From Escallonia rubra (lineage: Eukaryota > Streptophyta > Magnoliopsida > Escalloniales > Escalloniaceae): a stretch of DNA of 64,000 bases. The stretch lies in assembly GCA_033065855.1 (NCBI GenBank), contig JAVXUO010000406.1:1-64000 (forward strand), read 5' to 3'. How positions within the stretch are numbered: position 1 is the stretch's first letter; each line of letters opens with the position of its first letter. Of this stretch, positions 10,501-19,569 are shown in pieces. The notes beneath the pieces were generated by a model that worked only from the letters and a program-made list of their open reading frames with translations, was not told where the DNA came from and ran no database searches. The position numbers and the translations under genes are program-made.

Positions 10501-10699
10501 TCTACGGTGTTGACAAGTTCTCTTTCCTACGAATTAATAAATACAATTTAAGCGCTCTCAACGGTATATACAACGTTCGTAAGAATAAGAAAAGTTTATA
10601 AATAATGTATCTTACTCCACCATCCCATATGAGCGTACTGATATGGTTAGCTTGGTCGTATAACACGGATGGGTCTTCAGGTCCAGGGTTAAATTCCAT
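7503..10699 (-). CDS. PMD-C48 (Ulp1-like) cysteine protease fusion, five exons, one frameshift
   Basis: Exons (minus): 10616-10699, 9879-10526, 9161-9787, 7898-9087, 7503-7793; every intron is GT-AG and phase 0. About 946 aa. The N-terminus MEFNPGPEDPSVLYD opens a plant mobile domain (ALVERWRSETNTFHF, LEDVGFILGLPV, later VWSYEHL and PDRAMRHF). A Pro/Gln/Gly-rich linker (repeats of YQPAGAPEGD) follows, then a C48 peptidase: His in AHWFLIC, Asp in VLDSLY, Gln and Cys in KQLNTSDCGVYLC, so the catalytic set is complete. The exon 7898-9087 reads out of frame at a run of seven C (minus strand, 8394-8400); one base more would join the frames. This is a fresh frameshift or an assembly error. C48 enzymes cleave SUMO-type conjugates; PMD proteins such as MAIN/MAIL1 act in silencing and genome stability. 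Confidence 0.85.
8390..8402 (-). other. Homopolymer frameshift in the PMD-C48 gene
   Basis: On the minus strand the frame from the PMD/linker side runs through seven C and stops soon after at CCG TGA, while the protease frame picks up as DEESYAVKNPQGLDYSV immediately after the run. The exon length (1190) is one short of a multiple of three. No splice sites flank the shift. Confidence 0.8.
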
Positions 10700-11263
10700 T
10701 TTTTGCAACTGAAATTATGGAAAAACCTTCTCAGTTTGGATTTTACGTTTTGGATTTTGATAATAAGAAGCGAAACTACGACGCTAGCACATGCATAATA
10801 CATATAACGAGTTAGCACATGAATGATACGTACAATGTTAGCATATGTACTCATATGTATAAATATATATACTATTACGGAATCGGATTTTGCAAACGCT
10901 TGCACAAGAACAAGAACATACATATATAAAACGCAATATTCATCTTAACCGAATATTACAGACAAAAAATCGTAGATTTTGTGAACTTACGTGATCGATT
11001 TAGGGTATATTGAACACCGGAATGTCGCCGATATGCTTGCCAACGCCGGTGGTAAAGACTGGATATTGCGTAGAAAGTGTATATTTTGTGAGTGGAGAAG
11101 AGTGGTGCCGTAGTTACTACCGTAGTTACTGCCGTTTGCAAGTATACTGAACGTCCGCAATACAGTACCGCGGATGGCGATACGTCCGCTAAACTATATA
11201 GCGGACACTGTTGACGTGACAGAAAGGACCTGATAACCGTCATTGCCAAAAAAACTGACGGGA
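10700..11263 (-). promoter_or_regulatory. Promoter and leader of the MULE 1 PMD-C48 gene
   Basis: On the minus strand a leader intron is plausible: donor GTAAGTTCAC at about 10985-10990 and acceptor TTTCAG just before 10710. Two palindromes lie at 11153-11175 (imperfect) and 11184-11206 (one mismatch), between the leader and the right TIR. No other gene. Confidence 0.5.
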
Positions 11264-11551
11264 CAGGCCCTGACAGGTGTCAGACTAGGGGCCGTCCGCG
11301 ATACAGTATCGCGGACGACTTTTTGCTGTCTCCCATCAGGACATTAATGCCCTCCGCGCTACTGTGTAGCGGACAGGCGCGGAGGGGCAATTTGGTAAAA
11401 AAACCCGTCCGCCATACTGTATGGCGGACGTCTGACAGGTTTTGAAAAAGACGCGATCTGGACCGTCCATGGACCGTCCATCTTTCGGGATGGACGGTCA
11501 GATCGCGTTTGCAACTTCTCCTATTTTGCCCACGCTCTCAACGGATCAGCT

Positions 11552-11555
<4 letters not shown>
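11264..11555. repeat. Right TIR of MULE 1
   Basis: 292 bp, inverted copy of 48-328, differing mainly by an extra 11-bp GGACCGTCCAT duplication near 11461-11482 and single bases. Perfect palindromes at 11294-11316 (arms GTCCGCGATAC / GTATCGCGGAC) and 11407-11429 (GTCCGCCATAC / GTATGGCGGAC). Confidence 0.92.
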
Positions 11556-11615
<60 letters not shown>

Positions 11616-11628
11616 GTCTATATATATG

Positions 11629-11722
<94 letters not shown>

Positions 11723-11726
11723 TATA

Positions 11727-11770
<44 letters not shown>

Positions 11771-11793
11771 TACATATATACACACACACACAC

Positions 11794-11826
<33 letters not shown>
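11556..11826. repeat. Compound (TA)n/(TG)n/(CA)n microsatellite between MULE 1 and MULE 2
   Basis: About 270 bp of alternating purine-pyrimidine DNA with TA, TG and CA blocks, including inverted CA/TG runs near 11780-11806. It abuts the ends of both MULEs. Repeated I-Y ORFs here are meaningless. Confidence 0.95.
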
Positions 11827-12780
11827 GGGCCGATCCCTGTCTACCGGTGGGAAAATAAGGTTTTCTCCACCGAACCACTGCTAAGAGCAGCGGTTGGGAG
11901 CGATTTAGAATAAAACCAACCGCAACAAAGTGTTGCGGTTGGAATTATTTTCCAAAACCGCAATTGTTGACCACCAAAGTTCAATTGTTGACCACCAAAG
12001 TACAAAGTCCACCAAAGCCGCAATTGTTGACCACAAAATACCAAAGTCCAACCGCAACTCTTTGTTGCGGTTGGCACCAATTCGCCTAAGCCAACCGCAT
12101 CTCTTGCGTTCCCCCCCCCCTCTCCCCACACGTGGTCCCCCCTTTATAAAAAATAGCTAGACATTTTTTTTTGTCAAAGTACGAAACAGAGACCCTAGTT
12201 ATTTTTAAAAGATCTATATCAGGGAAAAATTTCAGTTTTTTCCAAAGAGTGCAAAGGGGTTAACTGATACGGGGATCCTTGTAACTTTGCAGTGTAATTT
12301 AAAATATCAAGCTAGCGCGATTTCGCGCGAAACTTTTATGAGAACCCTAGGATGCTGGGAAGTTCTATTCCCCAGGAATTCGGGCCATTCCGAAGTCGTT
12401 AGCTATTTTTTTGGCCGAATGGCCTTTTAAGCACTCGATCTGAACACCAGTTCGGGATTTTTCGGCGAAAAGTCCGTACAATACTTTTTAGATAAAAAAT
12501 GAATTCAGGAAACCTAAAATGGCGTTTCAAAGAACTTTTGAGATTTTCTGATGCCATGGGGCATTTTGGTAATTTGCCACCCCAAGAGGGGTATTTTGGT
12601 AATTTTACGGTGTCAAGTTTTTCAGAGGACTTTTCAGTCCAGAAATGTAAGTAAAACACCTGAAAGGTTGTTTTGAAGCTGGTTTGGGGCGTTAGGGTGA
12701 CAATGAACCCCGAGGACATTTCGGTAATTTGCCGCCCATCGGGGGTATTTTGGTAACTTAATTAGACAGTTTTTTCACGA
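11827..12780. repeat. Left arm of MULE 2 with AACCGC palindromes
   Basis: Palindromes with CCAACCGC/GCGGTTGG arms: 11872-11898 (one mismatch), 11917-11942 (inner AACA-AAG-TGTT) and 12048-12074 (inner AAC/GTT). CAATTGTTGACCACCAAAGT is repeated between 11960 and 12030. A CACGTG box is at about 12128. From 12160 on it carries one subterminal unit (GACCCTAGTTA, GCTAGCGCGATTTCGCGCGA, CCGAACTGGTGTTC on the minus strand) shared with the right arm and with MULE 3. Confidence 0.85.
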
Positions 12781-12839
12781 ATTTATAAAAAATAGCTAGA
12801 ATTAGATTTTTCCAAAGTGCAAAAAAGAGACCCTAGTTA

Positions 12840-13004
12840 TGGTTAATGTTTCAGTTGTATAAATTGAGGAGGACGATGATGAGGAAGAGTGTTAGGGTTA
12901 ATGTTTCAGTTGTATAAATTGAACTTTTATAATGTTTAAATTTGTGATTTGGTTTGTGGAATCTTTAATTTGTGATTTGGTTTTGGATTATTGATATTTT
13001 TGGT
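12840..13004 (+). pseudogene. Residual 3' end of a deleted MULE transposase
   Basis: 12866-13004 matches 32529-32690 of MULE 3: GAGGAGGACGATGATGAGGA, the terminal TTAGGGTTAATGTTTCAGTT and the following AT-rich 3' flank (TTTGTGATTTGGTTTGTGGA). In MULE 3 this lies at and after the transposase stop codon. Here it is joined directly to the subterminal repeat at about 12840, so everything from the leader to the last codons of the transposase is deleted. A short duplication of GGTTAATGTTTCAGTTGTAT (12840 and 12897) marks the junction. Confidence 0.8.
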
Positions 13005-13935
13005 AACCCCGTATTCGCACACACTTTAGCGCCCAATTCATAGCTTGCGAAAAATTACGTAATTTTTTTTGTCACTTTTTTTTTGCTCATTGCACCTCAG
13101 GCACGCTAGTTAGCCCATTTGTAAGAATTTCGACGAAAAACGAGACACATTATTTTTTGGGTTTTCCTATGAAGGGCCTATTCGGGCACACTTTAGGGCC
13201 CAATTCATAGCTTCAGAGAAAAAAGTTGTAATTTTTTTGTCACCTTTTTTTCACTCATTGCACCTCAGGCACGCTAGTTAGCCCATTCTTATGTATTTCG
13301 GCGAAAAAGGAGCCACGTTATTTTTTGGGTTTTCCTATGAAGGGCCTATTCGGGCACACTTTAGGGCCCAATTCATAGTTTGCGAAAAATTAGGTAATTG
13401 TTTTTGTCACTTTTTTTCGCTCATTGCACCTCAGGCATGCTAGTTAGCCCATTTGTAAGAATTTCGGCGAAAAACGAGACACATTATTTTTTGGGTTTTT
13501 CTATTAAAGGCCTATTTGGGCACACTTTATGGCCCAATTTATAGCTTGCGAAAAAAGTTTTAATTTTTTTTGTCACTTTATTTTCTCTCATTGCACCTCA
13601 GGCACGCTAGTTAGCCCATTTGTAAGAATTTCGGCGAAAAACGAGACACATTATTTTTTGGATTTTCCTATGAATGGCCTATTCGGGCACACTTTAGGGC
13701 CCAATTCATAGCTTGCGAAAAAAGTTGTAATTTTATTTGTCACTTTTTTTTTGCTCATTGCACCTCAGGCACGCTAGTTAGCCCATTCTTATGTATTTCG
13801 GCGAAAAAGGAGCCACGTTATTTTTTGGGTTTTCATATGAAGGGCCTATTTGCGCACACTTTAGTGCCAAATTCAATGCTTGCGAAAAATTATGTACATT
13901 TTTTTTTCAATGTTCTTTGCTCATTGCACTTTAGC
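13005..13935. repeat. ~167-bp tandem repeat array of MULE 2
   Basis: About five and a half copies; the landmark CACACTTTAGGGCCCAATTC recurs near 13022, 13188, 13354, 13521, 13688 and 13856. Each copy also has GCTCATTGCACC, GGCACGCTAGTTAGCCCAT and TTTCGGCGAAAAA. The array ends against the stop codon of the PMD-C48 pseudogene. Confidence 0.93.
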
Positions 13936-13939
13936 TACG

Positions 13940-16318
13940 CTAGTTAGGATAATGGTAATGAAGGCGTCTAGCTTCATTCTTTTTCAGCTCCCAGGCTATC
14001 CTATACCTCAACGTCAAGGCATCTTTCCTAGTCCACGACGTATATTTGAGCACCTCCGAGCGAGCAATGTAGTCCATGTACTTGAGGACGTAAATCCCGC
14101 AATCGTGACTGTTATATTGTTTTGGTCGGTCTTGTATCATCGCGACCGTCCAAGGCTCTACCGTCGAATTCCTGGTGATGGTCTCACTCGAATAATCTTG
14201 GCACGCTAGCGAGAGGATAGTAGTTTGCATCCAACAATAAAAAAGGTCATCAAGCCTATATAACAAGAAGAATATACTATGAGCCAAGGTCAAAAAATAA
14301 AAAACCTAACCACTGCAGTGATGTACTCGCTGTACATCTGTGCCAGCTTCCGTCTAGGTCTGTCCTCCCTTAGGTTATCATACATCTGTGCCAGCTTCCG
14401 TCTAGGTCCCACACCTTATTCTGGGGCTGAGAGTCGTACGCGTCAGGAGGCAAGCGAATAGACGGATCCCAGAATTCCCTCTGGGGCTGAGAGTCGTACG
14501 CGTCAGGAGGCAAGCGACTAGACAGCTCCCACACCACACTCTGGGGCAAAGAGTCGTACGCGTCATGAGGCAAGCGACTAGACGGATCCCAGAATTCCCT
14601 CTGGGGCTGAGAGTCGTACGCGTCAGGAGGCAAGCGACTAAACGGCTCCCCTTGGTAACCCCGGTACGCAAGACTAAAGTTGTGAACTTCAGTCTTGTAC
14701 CTCTCAATGGACCTCTTGAGATCGTCAGGAGCCTGCGCGACAAACCAGTCAAACCCCTCCAGCGGCTTGAACACGTCAGTGCCCTAGTCAACCTAAAAAA
14801 CATGCATAGAAAATATGGCTAATCATTTCAGGCATGATCGATAAGGTGCACAAATAAAAATTGAAACAACACTAGCATGACTTACAATGCTCAATGCCCA
14901 GAACTGGTCATAGACCTCACGTGGCGCATACGATGTTTTCCTCACCTGGGAAGGGCGATGTCACCTTGAGAAACCATTGTAAGTAGTCCTCAGTACTGAT
15001 GCCGTCGTGCTTCAGCGATACAAGGCTATCATACCTTTCCTGCCATGTATTCCACTGTTGCACCTCGTCCTTCAACAAATTCAAGGCATCAGCCACCTCG
15101 AAGTTCGGCCCTCGACCACTCCTGTATGGCCGCATGTCTACAGCGGGTTTTGGTATCCCTTGTAGACAGCCAGCTTGCCTCATAGCTCGATCGGGCATCT
15201 AAAACTCACATTCTTCGAAGTGAATAAGTGGCACCCGAACCAAACCTGCCAGCACGTACGACACCGGAAGTTGCCAGCACCACTCATCCAACCGATGCAT
15301 CATCTTGCCATATAGCTGCCACGTCACCTGGGATGCATCCAATATCTCTAGTTCCCCCCGATTGAACTTTAGATGGTGGTGAGGCTCTACCCGTTTCCTC
15401 CTTCGGTTGGTCGTAGGCCCCCAGGCCCACACCCTAGGCCACGTCTTATCGGAATCTACCCACAGTTGTGGACGACCTGTGGGTAGCCTCTCGTAAGACC
15501 AAACCTGTGAATGCAAACATTATATGTAATTAGTAATTAATCACGAATATATTGACACGTCAAAACAAGAATATAAATGCTCATACCTGTAATAGAGTCA
15601 GGCAGGCGGCAATGGACTTGGCACCGTTTCTCGTAGCCTTATGCAGTGCTCGATATAGGTGCGCAAGGATAGTTGAACCCCACGAATACGAGTATACCTC
15701 CTCAAGATCCTCCAAGAACACCATATACTTCGGATGCACCGTGTTTTTCGAATGCGTCGGAAGTAATATAACTCCAATAATATACAGAAGGAATGCCTTC
15801 GTATACGTCACGAAATCATGAGGAGTGTATTCATCCGATAGCAATTCGTACTGCTCTCTCAGCCATTTAAGTTTGATGCCGTTTGTTGTAAGAGCTTCCC
15901 TCGGAATTCCCGGAAAATACTGCCTAGCCATATTCGCTATGGATGCAGACGTTTTGCTCAAAGTAATGGGTCTGCCGTGACATGGGATTCCAAGTATAAA
16001 TCCGACGTCCTCTAATGTAATAGTCATTTCACCAAACCGGAAGTGAAATGAGTTTGTCTCGCTCCTCCATCGTTCAACTAGAGCGGATATGAGGCAATCG
16101 TCGTGTCGAGACCAAATCCCGCAATCGGTGAACATAGATAAATTTTGCCGGTGTAATAGTTGTATTTGTTCCTCGTTTAGTACCCACTCTTCGAGGTGAC
16201 TTGTGCTTTGAATTGTTTCCAAAACACCCCTATCGACACCGTCAAATACGTGCCTCGCGACGTGGTCATCGTCATCGTATAGGACTGATGTATCATGAGG
16301 TCCGGGGTTGAAATCCAT
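13940..16318 (-). pseudogene. PMD-C48 protease pseudogene of MULE 2
   Basis: Homologous to 34559-37411. Exons (minus) by comparison: 15587-16318, 14886-15504, 14311-14792, about 13940-14224. ATG (MDFNPGPHDTSVLYD) and the first PMD exon are intact; the MULE 1 intron after FDG is absent. Damage: TAG at 15199-15201 after HFEECEF; a 14-bp net deletion and frameshift near 14950-14965; TAG at 14784-14786 in the second codons of the next exon; loss of about 475 bp that held the catalytic His and Asp; splice acceptor AG changed to AA at 14225. The Cys exon is open (QYNSHDCGIYVLKYMDYIAR). The linker holds four 60-bp coding repeats (RLPPDAYDSQPQ) and a duplicated 45-bp segment at 14335-14405. Confidence 0.88.
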
Positions 16319-17439
16319 ATCTCTAAGAACAAAATATAATCGCAAACCAACTTAGCGTCCATAATATTTACATTCCAAAACTGTAACTGAATCTTTAACC
16401 TAGCTTACCAACACATTAGCAATAGTCATTATCTCATTATTTCAATGTATTAACACCATTCCTCACTTCCCATCACTCCGAACGCTTAATTACGCGCGTT
16501 CACTAAAATTTAGCGCCAACGTGGCAATTTACCAATATACCCCCTGATGGCGGCTACACCACCAACACCTCAAAACCGCTTTAAAACTATTTTTTAAATG
16601 TATTACATCAATTATATACCAAATATTTCCTCAGAAGATTTTAAAAGGGATGAGTTAACAAAAATTGCCCCCAACTTATGCAAAACACTCCCTAGCAGCC
16701 ATCGCCCCAACAAACATCTCAGAACAACTTTAAAATAACTTTCCGGGTGTCCAACACCCCTTCCTGAACTAAAATTCATTCGGGAAATTTTACAAGCTGG
16801 TTCAGTTACCAAAATACCCCCGATGGGCGGTAAATTACCGAAATGCCCCCGGGGGTTCATTGTCACCCTAACGCCCCAAATCAGCTTCAAAACAACCTTT
16901 CAGGTGTTTTACTTACATTTCTGGACTGAAAAGTCCTCTGAAAAACTTGACACCGTAAAATTACCAAAATACCCCTCTCGGGGTGGCAAATTACCAAAAT
17001 GTCCCCTGGCATAAAAAAATCTCAAAAGTGCTTTGAAACGCTATTTTAGGTTTCCTGAATTCATTCTTGATCTAAAAAGTATTGTACGGACTTTTCGCCG
17101 AAAAATCCCGAACCGGTGTCCGGATCGAGTGCTTAAAAGGCCGTTCGGCCAAAAAAATAGCTAACGACTTCGGAATGGCCCGAATTCCTGGGGAATGGAA
17201 CTTCCCAGCATCCTAGGGTTCTCATAAAAGTTTCGCGCGAAATCGCGCTAGCTTGATATTTTAAATTACACTGCAAAGTTACAAGGTTCCCCGTATCAGT
17301 TAGCCCCTTTTCAGTCTTTCGAAATATTTGAAACTTTTCCCTGATATAGATATTTTAAAAATAACTAGGGTCTCTTTTTTTCACTTTGAAAAAATCTAAT
17401 TCTAGCTATTTTTTTATAAATTCATGAAAAAACTGTCTA
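16319..17439. repeat. Right interior of MULE 2: upstream of PMD-C48 and first subterminal unit
   Basis: 16319-16560 matches 37412-37640 of MULE 3 (leader acceptor TTCTTAG on the minus strand, AACCAACTTAGCGTCCATAA). 16560-17439 is a degenerate subterminal repeat unit with runs such as TTACCAAAATACCCC and the GCGCGAAATCGCGCTAGC core at about 17236-17253. No gene. Confidence 0.75.
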
Positions 17440-18377
17440 ATTAAGTTACCAAAATACCCCCGATGGGCGGCAAATTACCGAAATGCCCCCGGGGGTTCAT
17501 TGTCACCCTAACGCCCCAAACCAGCCTCAAAACAACCTTTCAGGTGTTTTACTTACATTTCTGGACTGAAAAGTCTGAAAAACTAACATCGTAAAATTAC
17601 CAAAATACCCCTCTCGGGGTGTCAAATTACCAAAATGCCCCCTGGCATCAGAAAATCTCAAAAGTGCTTTGAAACGCTATTTTAGGTTTCCTGAATTCAT
17701 TCTTGATCTAAAAAGTATTGTACGGACTTTTCGCCGAAAAATCCCGAACCGGTGTCCGGATCGAGTGCTTAAAAGGCCGTTCGGCCAAAAAAATAGCTAA
17801 CGACTTCGGAATGGCCCAAATTCCTGGGGAATGGAACTTCCCAGCATCCTAGGGTTCTCATAAAAGTTTCGCGCGAAATCGCGTTAGCTTGATATTTTAA
17901 ATTACACTGTAAAGTTACAAGGATCCCCGTATCAATTATCCCCTTTGCACTCTTTGGAAAAATCTGAATTTTTTCCCTGATATAGATATTTTAAAAATAA
18001 CTAGGGTCTCTGTTTCGTACTTTGACAAAATCTAGCTCTAGCTATTTTTTATAAATGTGGGGGGGGGGGGGGGACCACGTGTGGGGAGGGGGCACCACGG
18101 GGGGGGGGGGGGGGAACCGCAACTAAGAGATGCTGTGTGGGCGAATTGGTGCCAACCGCAACAAAGAGTTGCGGTTGGACTTTGGTATTTTGTGGTCAAC
18201 AATTGCGGCTTTGGTGGACTTTGTACTTTGGTGGTCAACAATTGGACTTTGGTGGTCAACAATTGCGGTTTTGGAAAATAATTCCAACCGCAACACTTTG
18301 TTGCGGTTGGTTTTATTCTAAATCACTCCCAACCGCTGCTAAGAGCAGCGGTTCGGTGGAGATAGACAGAGATCGGC

Positions 18378-18380
<3 letters not shown>
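17440..18380. repeat. Right arm of MULE 2
   Basis: Second, nearly identical copy of the ~620-bp subterminal unit (compare 16810 onward), then a G-run at 18057-18116 with a CACGTG box near 18076, then the inverted copy of the left tip. Palindromes: 18156-18178, 18286-18310 and a perfect one with arms AACCGCTGCT/AGCAGCGGTT at about 18333-18356. Confidence 0.85.

Positions 18381-18408
<28 letters not shown>
18381..18408. repeat. (TA)n at right end of MULE 2
   Basis: 28 bp of TA repeat, the likely target of MULE 2 insertion. Confidence 0.9.
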
Positions 18409-18412
<4 letters not shown>

Positions 18413-18465
18413 GCCAGATCGCGTTTGCAAGATCTCCTATTTTGCTACCGCTCTCAACGGATCAG

Positions 18466-18537
<72 letters not shown>

Positions 18538-18594
18538 CTGATCCGTTGAGAGCGGTAGCAAAATAGGAGATCTTGCAAACGCGATCTGGCTGTC
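18409..18594. repeat. Perfect 62-bp inverted MULE ends around a TA tract
   Basis: 18409-18470 and 18533-18594 are exact reverse complements. Both are MULE 1-type terminal sequence (GATCCGTTGAGAGCGGTAGC in one orientation) and their outer tips face each other across 62 bp of pure TA (18471-18532). Ordinary insertion puts element DNA inward of its tips; here two tips point at one another. Confidence 0.92.
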
Positions 18595-18840
18595 CATCCT
18601 GAAAGATGGACGGCCCAGATCGCGCCTTTTTCGAATACTGTCAGTCGTCCGCGACACTATGTCGCGGACGGACTTTTTTACCTTTTTGCCCCTCCGCCCG
18701 TCTGCTACACTGTATCGCGGACGGTTCAAATCTTTTTTTTACGTTTTTTTTAAGTACGTCCGCTACATAATGTAGCGGACTATTTTTTGATAAAAATACC
18801 CTCCTGTTCCATCCGCTACATTATGTAGCGGACGAGTAGA
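18533..18840. mobile_element. Left-end fragment of a MULE 1-type element
   Basis: Starts GAGAGCTGATCCGTTGAGAG and follows the MULE 1 TIR (AGATGGACGG, CAGATCGCG, CCCCTCCGCCC) with divergence. It carries perfect palindromes at 18647-18669 and 18758-18780 and a near-perfect one at 18811-18833. MULE similarity fades after about 18840 into CT-rich DNA. No transposase follows. Confidence 0.75.
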
Positions 18841-19569
18841 CAGACACTACTTTTTTTTTTCTCTTTCTCTGTCCTTTCTCTCATTGTCCTTCTGACATCT
18901 CTCTCTCTCTCTCTCGTTTCTCTCACTGTCCTCATTTTCCTGTTCTTCCTCAACCACAGCAACAACAACAGAGGATGAAGAAGAAGTGGTGGGTTCAATT
19001 TCTCTCTCTCTCTCGCGAGCATAATTTGTTGTTTAAAACCTTGACAGTTCCAACGGGATTGCAAACATGGTGAGAGAAAAGAGAGAGAAAGGAGAGAGAA
19101 AGTGTCTGTAAAGGAGCCATTCTTTAAGCAAAGTCCAACTGGTGTTTGAAATCAACCACGAATAAAATTACCATTGACAAAAATATGTTGAGGACGAATG
19201 GTTGATCAACCTGTAATGTTTATCATGTTTACTTGTGCTATGTTCAGGATATGCTATACATTATAAATATGTTAATCATGTATTCTTATTATATTAGGAT
19301 CTAATATATGCCACGTGTTACACATCTATTGTCTGCACTTGTTCATGATGTGATTGAATGCTTTGTGTGAATAGATGTATAGAAATCTTGCTGAGTTGGT
19401 AAAACTCACTCTTAAAGAGTTGTCAGTACATCATTTATTATGAAAGCCCTAATATGAGAGGTCACCTTATAATCAGAAACAATACATCACATAAGCAACT
19501 TCATAGTACATCAAAACACCACATCTTGTCATAAGAGAGACAAGATCACAAGTTCAAATTCAATAGCGT
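18841..19569. other. Spacer with CT-rich microsatellites, no gene
   Basis: CT/GA-rich stretches at 18850-18925 and 19000-19105, then unique AT-rich sequence. I see no coding region or recognisable repeat boundary. Confidence 0.6.

Larger units (their letters stand above)
48..11555. mobile_element. MULE 1: large multi-gene Mutator-like element
   Basis: The ends are inverted copies of each other: the left begins AGGGAGCTGATCCGTTGAGA at 48 and the right ends with its reverse complement at 11555. Both are flanked by TA repeats. Inside lie, from left to right, a FAR1-type transposase (+), a B3-domain gene (+), two divergent paralogous small genes, tandem palindrome arrays, and a PMD-C48 protease gene (-). 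At 11.5 kb it is large for a MULE. Transposon-borne Ulp1-like genes are known from the Kaonashi (KI) MULEs; FAR1-type transposases are known from Jittery/Hop-type MULEs. The joint presence of a B3 gene and the small paralogue pair is not something I know from described MULEs. Near-identical TIRs and an open transposase ORF suggest recent activity. Confidence 0.92.
11827..18380. mobile_element. MULE 2: non-autonomous relative of MULE 3, transposase deleted
   Basis: Left end GGGCCGATCCCTGTCTACCG, right end its imperfect inverted copy (GATCGGCCCC at 18371-18380), both against TA tracts. Inverted arms are long (roughly 11827-12780 and 17440-18380). The interior is the 3' tail of a lost transposase, a ~167-bp tandem array, and a decayed PMD-C48 gene. 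Ends resemble MULE 3 (GGGGCCCGATCC, ACCGGTGG, TTTTCTCC) far more than MULE 1. Confidence 0.88.

Noticed and set aside
11442-11913. Open frames rich in Ile-Tyr and Cys-Val on both strands
   Set aside because: Direct translations of TA, TG and CA microsatellites; no gene evidence.
18057-18116. G-run region with possible quadruplex role
   Set aside because: Could fold, but long homopolymer runs in repeats are prone to assembly error and there is no other support.
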